64,000 nucleotides of DNA from Novosphingobium sp. (GTDB lineage Bacteria; Pseudomonadota; Alphaproteobacteria; Sphingomonadales; Sphingomonadaceae). Below the pieces are notes generated by a model, which saw only the letters and a list, made by a program, of their open reading frames with translations, did not search any database and was not told the DNA's origin. The stretch spans positions 1-64,000 of the forward strand of contig NZ_JAPZQX010000004.1 in assembly GCF_027531025.1 (NCBI RefSeq). The letters run 5' to 3'. Positions 59,196-64,000 of this stretch are shown here, piece by piece. Every line of letters begins with the position of its first letter. Position 1 is the stretch's first letter. The translations under genes and the position numbers were made by a program.

Positions 59196-59732
59196 ATGTC
59201 GCGCCTGACCATCAACGAACGGCCGCTGGCCTTCGACATGGACCCGCAGACCCCGTTGCTGTGGGCGCTACGCGACGGCGCGAACCTGACCGGCACCAAA
59301 TATGGCTGTGGGGCGGGCGATTGCGGAGCCTGCATGGTGCTGGTCGATGGCGAGGCGCTGCCCTCCTGCCTGATAACCCTGGCCGAGGCCGAAGGCCGGG
59401 TGGTGACCACGATCGAAGGGCTTTCGCCCGACCGTTCGCATCCCGTCCAGCAGGCCCTGGTGGCCGAGCAGGCGATCCAGTGCGGGTTCTGCACCCCCGG
59501 GATTGCGATTGCCGCCGCTGCCTTGCTGGCGCGCAATGCCGATCCCTCGCCCGAGGATATCAAGGCCGCCGTGCCCAACCTGTGCCGATGCGGGGTCTAT
59601 CCGCGCCTGGTCCGGGCGATCCAGCGCGCCGGGCGGGTGATACGGCAGCTCGAAACCATCAGCGCCGCGCCTGCGCCAGGGCTGACCCCCGGCGATGCGG
59701 CTGCGGCCGTGCCTGCAATGAAAGCCCCCTGA
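59196..59732 (+). CDS. Xanthine/aldehyde oxidoreductase-type 2Fe-2S subunit, orphan
   Basis: Iron-sulfur subunit of the molybdenum hydroxylase family, 178 residues. The N-terminal ferredoxin domain has CGAGDCGACMV and a later Cys (first 2Fe-2S cluster), and the C-terminal helical domain has CGFCTPG and CRCG (second cluster). Both clusters appear complete. These subunits normally sit next to a large molybdopterin subunit (such as IorB or XdhB), but none lies in the surrounding genes. It might work with a distant partner or pass electrons to the adjacent flavoenzyme. The C-terminal 35 residues are Ala/Pro-rich. Confidence 0.9.
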   Translation: MSRLTINERPLAFDMDPQTPLLWALRDGANLTGTKYGCGAGDCGACMVLVDGEALPSCLITLAEAEGRVVTTIEGLSPDRSHPVQQALVAEQAIQCGFCTPGIAIAAAALLARNADPSPEDIKAAVPNLCRCGVYPRLVRAIQRAGRVIRQLETISAAPAPGLTPGDAAAAVPAMKAP

Positions 59733-59746
59733 CCTAAGGATACTCC

Positions 59747-61036
59747 ATGCTTGACCAGCCGCTGACCCTGCCCTGCGGGGCCGTATTGCCCAACCGCCTC
59801 AGCAAGGCGGCGATGACCGAGGGGCTGGCCGATCCGCTGGGCCGACCAACGGCGGAGCTGGAACGGCTCTATCGCGTCTGGGGTGCGGGCGGGGCGGGCA
59901 TGCTGCTGTCGGGCAATGTCCAGGTCGATGGCGATCACCTGGAGCGGCCCGGCAATGTGATCCTCGACAAGCCGGCCGACGGGGCGATGATCGACGCGCT
60001 GCGCCGCTGGACCGGCGCGGCCAAGGCAGGTGGAGCGCAGTTCTGGGCGCAGATCAGCCATGCCGGGCGGCAGACGATGAAGCCGGTCAACCCGCAGCCC
60101 AAGGCGCCATCGGCGGTCAAGCTGGGCCTGCCCGGTGGCCAGTTCGGCGAACCCGTCGCCCTGACTGGAGACGAGATCCGCGACTTGATCGCCCGCTTTG
60201 CCAGCACGGCACAGTCCTGCCGCGAGGGCGGCTTCGATGGCGCCCAGATCCATGCCGCGCACGGTTACCTGATCTCGCAGTTCCTCAGCCCGCGATCGAA
60301 CCAGCGGACCGACGAATGGGGCGGACCGCTTGAAAACCGCGCCCGCTTCCTGCGCGAAGTGGTGCGCGCCACCCGCGCCGCGGTGGGGCCGCAGTTCGCC
60401 CTGTCGGTCAAGCTCAACAGCGCCGATTTCCAGAAGGGCGGTTTCGCCTTCGAGGACAGCCAGACCGTGGCTGGCTGGCTGGCCGATGACGGGGTGGACC
60501 TGATCGAGATTTCCGGCGGCACCTATGAACAACCGCGCCTGCTGGGGATCGAGGGAATGGAGCCGGTCGAGCAGCCGGGCGTCAAGGCCAGCACACTCGC
60601 GCGGGAGGCCTATTTCGTCGACTTCGCCCTGGCGATGAAGGATGCGGTCAAGGTGCCGCTGATGGTCACCGGAGGCTTTCGTACCCGCGCGGCCATGGAG
60701 GAAGCGCTGGCGCGCGGCGCGGCCGACGTGATCGGTCTGGGCCGCCCGCTCTGCGTCGAGCCCGATGGCGCGGCGCGGATCCTCGCCGGGACGGAGAGCC
60801 TGCCGCGCGCCGAGAACGGCCTGGGCCTGTTTCCGGCCTGGCTATCGTTCCTGAAAAAGGTGCCGATGCTGCGCGCAGTAGACAGCTTTGCCGGGCAATA
60901 CTGGTTTTATGCCCAGATCACCGCGCTTGGCAAAACCGGCCATACCGCGCCGGAACGCTCGGTCCTGGCCGCATTCCTTGAAGTGGAGCGCGGCAACAAG
61001 ACCTGGCTGGCCGAGCGGACGAAGCTTACAGCTTGA
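59747..61036 (+). CDS. Old Yellow Enzyme family NADH:flavin oxidoreductase
   Basis: FMN-dependent ene-reductase-type enzyme of 429 residues. It has the TIM-barrel features NRLSKAAMTEGLADPLGRPT, AQISHAGRQT (about 101-110), the catalytic pair in AQIHAAHGYLISQFLSPRSNQRTDEWGG (about 165-192), and the FMN phosphate region near VTGGFRTRAAMEEALA and GLGRPL. It lacks the C-terminal NADH-oxidase domain of the larger family members. It ends the aldolase-2Fe-2S-OYE unit and overlaps the convergent receptor gene by 11 bases. Confidence 0.9.
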   Translation: MLDQPLTLPCGAVLPNRLSKAAMTEGLADPLGRPTAELERLYRVWGAGGAGMLLSGNVQVDGDHLERPGNVILDKPADGAMIDALRRWTGAAKAGGAQFWAQISHAGRQTMKPVNPQPKAPSAVKLGLPGGQFGEPVALTGDEIRDLIARFASTAQSCREGGFDGAQIHAAHGYLISQFLSPRSNQRTDEWGGPLENRARFLREVVRATRAAVGPQFALSVKLNSADFQKGGFAFEDSQTVAGWLADDGVDLIEISGGTYEQPRLLGIEGMEPVEQPGVKASTLAREAYFVDFALAMKDAVKVPLMVTGGFRTRAAMEEALARGAADVIGLGRPLCVEPDGAARILAGTESLPRAENGLGLFPAWLSFLKKVPMLRAVDSFAGQYWFYAQITALGKTGHTAPERSVLAAFLEVERGNKTWLAERTKLTA

Positions 61037-63122
61037 TCTTCAGCCCCAGCCGCGCGTTGAGCGGGGCGCCGAGGCTGATGTTGTGATCGGTATGGGCGCT
61101 GGGGAAGTAATCGGTGTCGGTCAGGTTCTCGACATTGACCTGTAGCTGGATGGCGTCCGAAACCTTGTAGAACAGCGCCGCGTCGATCCGGGTATAGCCC
61201 GGCATCCGCACGGCATTGCTGATCGTGGCGAACTGGTCGGACTGCTTGACCGCGCCCAACGCGATGCCCAGCCGGTCAGTCACGTCATAGCGGCCCCAGG
61301 CCGACAGCTGGTGGCGCGGCAGCTGCGCCAGGGTGCGACCAGCGGGCGCAGCAGTGGTGGTCGCAGTCACTTCACCGTCCTGCAAGGCATACCCAAGCGT
61401 CACCTGAAGGCCCTTGGCGAGGGTGCCGACCAGCGCCAGCTCCATCCCCTTGGTGCGGCTCTTGCCAGTCAGCACGGCCACGCCGGTGACCGGGCCGTTG
61501 GCGCGGGTGTTGGTGCGGTCAAGCTGGTAGAGCGCGGCGGTGAAGGCCAGGCGTTCGGTCACGTCCCACTTCACCCCGGCTTCGAGGTTGCGAAACTCTT
61601 CCGGCGCAAGCGTCGCGGTGGTGGCATCTAGGACCACGAACTGGTCACCCGATTGCGGCAGGAAGCTTCTCGCATAAGAGGCATAGAGCGAGACGTTCTC
61701 GCGCGGCTTGATGATCAGGCCGGCGCGCGGGCTCCACTTCGCATCGCTGCGGGTAGCGGTAAAACCGTTGATGCGGTTGGTCGAGGTGATCCGGAAATCG
61801 TCATACCGCAGGCCCAGCACCAGCTTGACCACTTCGCCGAGATCGATCTGGTCCTGGATATAGGCCGAGAGCGCGCGAACGTTGGAGGCCGATGAGCGGC
61901 TGATCGCCCCATAGCGGGCACCCGGCACAGTGATCTGTCGGCCCAGCGGAACGGTGATCCGGCTCGCGTTGGTCGGGCCGAACAGGGTGAGGGCGCGGGC
62001 ATCATCGGTGTCCTGGTCGCTCGCCTCGAACCCGATCAGCAACTGGTGGTTCAGCCCGCCGGTTTCACCCTGCCACACCAGGTTAGCCTGTGCGGACCAA
62101 TTCTGCCGCTTGTTGTAGTTTTCATAGCCTTCGAATTCGACCGTGGTCAGCGTTGCGGCGGCGCGGGGATAGATGTTGCCGTAGTACTTGTCGTAATCGC
62201 CGAACTGCACGGCGAGGTTGGCGTTGAGGCTGTCCGAGAACTCGTGGTCCACCTTCACGCGCGCGATATGCGCGGTCACGCTGGCGCGGTTGAGCGTGGT
62301 GTCACCGAAGAAGACCTCGTCAAAGCCGCGCAGCGGGCTGCCCGCGAACGAGGGGACGCCGCGATCGGTGATGCGCCGGTCCTCGACATATTCGTACGCC
62401 GCGACCAGCCGGGTCGCCTCGCCCAGCTTCCAGCCCAGCGTGGGGGCAATGCCCGTGAAATGGCCGTCGAACCGGTCGCGGTGGTTGTTCAGCGCCTCGT
62501 AAGTGGCATTGAGGCGCGCGGCGAAGCTTTCGCCGACGGGCTGATCGAGGTCAGCGGCAATCGACCAGCCGCCAAAACTGTCCACCCCGGCCGAAAAATC
62601 GGTCCGCGCCTTTTCGAACTCCGGTGCCTTGGGCACGCGGTTGATCACCCCGCCACCGCCGCCGCGCCCGAAGATCAGGGCATTGGCCCCCTTCAGCACC
62701 TCGACGCGGTCGGTATTGTAGAGCGGCCGATAATACTGGGCATCGTCGCGCAGCCCATCGAGGAAGAAATCGGCCGTGGTGTTCTGCCCGCGCAAGGTCA
62801 CCTGGTCGCGGTGGCCTTCGCCCTGGCCCAGTACGACGCCGGGAACATAGCGCAGCGCCTCGCCCAGCGATTCGACGCCCTGATCGTCGATCTGTTCGCG
62901 GCTCAGCACGGTGACCGTCTGCGGCACGTCGATCAGCGGGGTTTCAGTCTTGGTCGCGGTACGGGTCTTCTCGATGTCATAGCCATCGGGACGACCATAG
63001 ACGATGATCGCCGGGGCATCGGCTGCCTCGGCCGCCAGTTCCGCGCTGGCCGGGGCGCTGCCCAGCAGGGCAGGCGCGGCACAGGAAGCGAGGAAGGCAA
63101 GACGCTTGGCAGTAATGCTCAC
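61026..63122 (-). CDS. TonB-dependent siderophore receptor
   Basis: Outer-membrane receptor of about 698 residues for ferric siderophores (FhuA/FpvA-type in layout). It has a signal peptide ending near SAPASAE, a TonB box-like IIVYGRPDG, a plug domain with ETPLIDVPQTVTVLSREQIDDQG, VTLRGQNTTADFFLDGLRDDAQYYR and VEVLKGANALIFGRGGGGGVINR, and a barrel ending in LGLKIKL. The GTG at 63122 follows GAGGAT and a good Fur box, which settles the start. Confidence 0.92.
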   Translation of the reverse strand: MSITAKRLAFLASCAAPALLGSAPASAELAAEAADAPAIIVYGRPDGYDIEKTRTATKTETPLIDVPQTVTVLSREQIDDQGVESLGEALRYVPGVVLGQGEGHRDQVTLRGQNTTADFFLDGLRDDAQYYRPLYNTDRVEVLKGANALIFGRGGGGGVINRVPKAPEFEKARTDFSAGVDSFGGWSIAADLDQPVGESFAARLNATYEALNNHRDRFDGHFTGIAPTLGWKLGEATRLVAAYEYVEDRRITDRGVPSFAGSPLRGFDEVFFGDTTLNRASVTAHIARVKVDHEFSDSLNANLAVQFGDYDKYYGNIYPRAAATLTTVEFEGYENYNKRQNWSAQANLVWQGETGGLNHQLLIGFEASDQDTDDARALTLFGPTNASRITVPLGRQITVPGARYGAISRSSASNVRALSAYIQDQIDLGEVVKLVLGLRYDDFRITSTNRINGFTATRSDAKWSPRAGLIIKPRENVSLYASYARSFLPQSGDQFVVLDATTATLAPEEFRNLEAGVKWDVTERLAFTAALYQLDRTNTRANGPVTGVAVLTGKSRTKGMELALVGTLAKGLQVTLGYALQDGEVTATTTAAPAGRTLAQLPRHQLSAWGRYDVTDRLGIALGAVKQSDQFATISNAVRMPGYTRIDAALFYKVSDAIQLQVNVENLTDTDYFPSAHTDHNISLGAPLNARLGLKIKL

Positions 63123-63135
63123 GAGATCCTCATTT

Positions 63136-63150
63136 TGAGAATGATTTGCA
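63136..63150 (-). promoter_or_regulatory. Fur box upstream of the siderophore receptor
   Basis: On the minus strand TGCAAATCATTCTCA matches the 7-1-7 Fur consensus (TGATAATnATTATCA) at 11 of 14 positions, 14-28 bases upstream of the receptor start. Iron-dependent repression of the receptor is the likely effect. Confidence 0.65.
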
Positions 63151-63256
63151 ATAACGATTTTGGCGCTAATGCGAATCGGTCGCATTGACAAGCATCAAAT
63201 TGCCGGGGAGGGCGATTTCGCTATGGCAGAGACGCAACTGCCCAGGAGGAACGACG

Positions 63257-63601
63257 ATGAAGGCAACGATCTGGCACAACCCGGCTTGCGGCACCTCGCG
63301 CAAGACCCTGGCGATCCTGCAGGAAACCCCCGGGATAGACCTAACCGTGATCGAATACCTCGTCGATCCGCCGAGTGCCGACCAACTGGCCCGGCTTTAT
63401 CGCACCGCCGGACTGACCCCGCAGCAGGGGCTGCGCCTGCGGGGCGCCGATGCCGAAGAGCGGGGCTTGCCCCAGGCTGACGATGCCACTGTGCTGGCGG
63501 CCATGGCGGCCGAGCCGAAACTGATCGAACGGCCGCTGGTGGAAACCGAAAAGGGCGTCAGGCTCTGCCGCCCGCAGGACAAGGTGCGGGAAATCCTCTA
63601 G
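63257..63601 (+). CDS. arsC: Arsenate reductase, glutaredoxin-coupled (ArsC/Spx-like)
   Basis: Thioredoxin-fold ArsC-family reductase, 114 residues. It has the active-site HNPACGTSR (about 7-15, catalytic Cys11-type) and the C-terminal LIERPLVETEKG segment with the Arg that binds arsenate. No ars operon partner lies beside it, so it could also be a YfgD/ArsC-like protein of other function. AGGAGG precedes the ATG at 63257. Its stop overlaps the convergent MFS gene by four bases. Confidence 0.88.
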   Translation: MKATIWHNPACGTSRKTLAILQETPGIDLTVIEYLVDPPSADQLARLYRTAGLTPQQGLRLRGADAEERGLPQADDATVLAAMAAEPKLIERPLVETEKGVRLCRPQDKVREIL

Positions 63602-64000
63602 CTTCCTGCCTGGCGGCGTCCCTCAAGGTCCTCGTCGCTGGCCATGCCCTTGAAGCCCACGACCAGCACGGCCAGGCACAACAGCTCGATCACGGCGAAG
63701 CCGATCCACGAGGAATGGCCATAGAGCCAGACCCCGACCGCCGGAGCGACGATATAGGCCGCACCGTTGACCGAGGCGACGATCCCGGCCGATTGCCCCT
63801 GTTCCGCCCGGCTCACGGCCAGCGAGGTTCCGGCGGTAAAGCCTGGCCGGAACAGGCCGAAGCCCAGGCAAGCGATTGCCGTGCCAATCGTGATGGCGTG
63901 CAGGTCCCCCGCCACGGCCAGCAGCGCCACGCCGACTGCGGCCAGCGCCACACCCCACAGGCTGGAGGCGCGCGGCCCCAGCTTCCACAGCGGGATGATA
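63598..64000 (-). CDS. MFS transporter, partial (5' end outside the window)
   Basis: The C-terminal 134 residues of a major facilitator protein, with three or four hydrophobic helices (VALAAVGVALLAVAG, IGTAIACLGFGLFRPG, SAGIVASVNGAAYIVAPAVGVWLYG, IGFAVIELLCLAVLVVGF). The reading frame is open to the window edge, so the start is missing. The RPGFTAGTSLAV and GQSAGIVASVNGAAYIVAP pieces resemble TetA/Bcr-type drug antiporters; the substrate is unknown. Confidence 0.85.
   Translation of the reverse strand, partial: IIPLWKLGPRASSLWGVALAAVGVALLAVAGDLHAITIGTAIACLGFGLFRPGFTAGTSLAVSRAEQGQSAGIVASVNGAAYIVAPAVGVWLYGHSSWIGFAVIELLCLAVLVVGFKGMASDEDLEGRRQAGS

Noticed and set aside
1..64000. CRISPR array or rRNA operon
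   Set aside because: No regularly spaced direct repeats and no rRNA sequence were seen anywhere in the window.

Overview
The window is a high-GC chromosomal segment of an alphaproteobacterium, most likely a member of the Sphingomonadales (Sphingomonas/Novosphingobium/Erythrobacter type). This is inferred from the gene content and style: a Tad pilus locus of the sphingomonad layout, a FixL/FixJ pair, a membrane-anchored CycM-type cytochrome c, TonB-dependent receptors, class I PHA synthase with a phasin, DUF1272-thiD-glmM clustering, and intergenic inverted repeats of the sphingomonad GAGCTTGTCGAAG type. No rRNA, CRISPR array or complete mobile element is visible.

Layout. (1) 1-5179 is an accessory island end. 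It holds a type I restriction-modification hsdM-hsdS pair with a truncated hsdS, a divergent AT-richer gene with a HEPN-like RN-x3-H motif, a GIY-YIG-type nuclease candidate with repeated PxGW motifs and a small tail-anchored protein. It closes with a 45-bp copy of the 3' half of tRNA-Gly(GCC), the expected scar of site-specific integration. (2) 5296-17614 starts with an M23 peptidase and then carries a complete, tightly packed Tad/Flp pilus operon: pilin, CpaB, CpaC, lipoprotein, TadG, two TadE-like minor pseudopilins, CpaE, CpaF, TadB, TadC, TadD and the prepilin peptidase CpaA. (3) 17692-19949 holds a small unknown gene and a FixL/FixJ-like two-component pair in which the haem-ligand region of the PAS domain looks conserved. 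(4) 20111-31632 is a metabolic and membrane block: DUF1499, two flavin oxidoreductases (one fused to a VTT/TVP38 membrane domain), a CNT nucleoside transporter, CDP-alcohol phosphatidyltransferase, a GDT1-like protein, 6-phosphogluconolactonase, Nudix, DNA polymerase IV, a Bcr/CflA-type MFS pump and GlpD. (5) 31617-35206 encodes a biotin-dependent acyl-CoA carboxylase (beta and alpha); the alpha gene contains a central stretch of clearly lower GC. (6) 35321-48822 is mostly core: cytochrome c, RlmE, Ppx/GppA, tRNA-Gln, a LOG-family protein, ThiD, DUF1272, GlmM, a DAACS symporter, a GNAT-like protein, a fatty acid desaturase, LptF/LptG, a VIT-family transporter and ClpS. (7) 49028-51763 is a PHA storage pair, with a phasin carrying a histone-H1-like N-terminus and PhaC, separated by GTGCA-rich putative operators. 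(8) 51877-64000 holds AlaC, a winged-helix regulator overlapping a crotonase, an RNB exonuclease, tRNA-Cys and tRNA-Thr, a TonB receptor whose reading frame opens inside the tRNA, a three-gene redox/aldolase cluster with an orphan 2Fe-2S subunit, a siderophore-type TonB receptor behind a good Fur box, ArsC, and a truncated MFS gene at the window edge.

How the parts fit: the Tad operon makes and secretes Flp fibres for surface attachment, and the neighbouring FixLJ-like pair could connect oxygen level to nearby functions, though nothing proves it controls the pilus. The PHA pair, acyl-CoA carboxylase, GlpD and crotonase concern carbon storage and acyl-CoA use. The Fur-boxed receptor serves iron uptake. 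The strongest candidates for something under-described lie in the tRNA-Gly island. Several other proteins have unusual architecture: the H1-like phasin, CpaE without Walker lysines and the orphan 2Fe-2S protein. All start sites, domain calls and promoter calls come from reading the sequence by eye; no database search was run.
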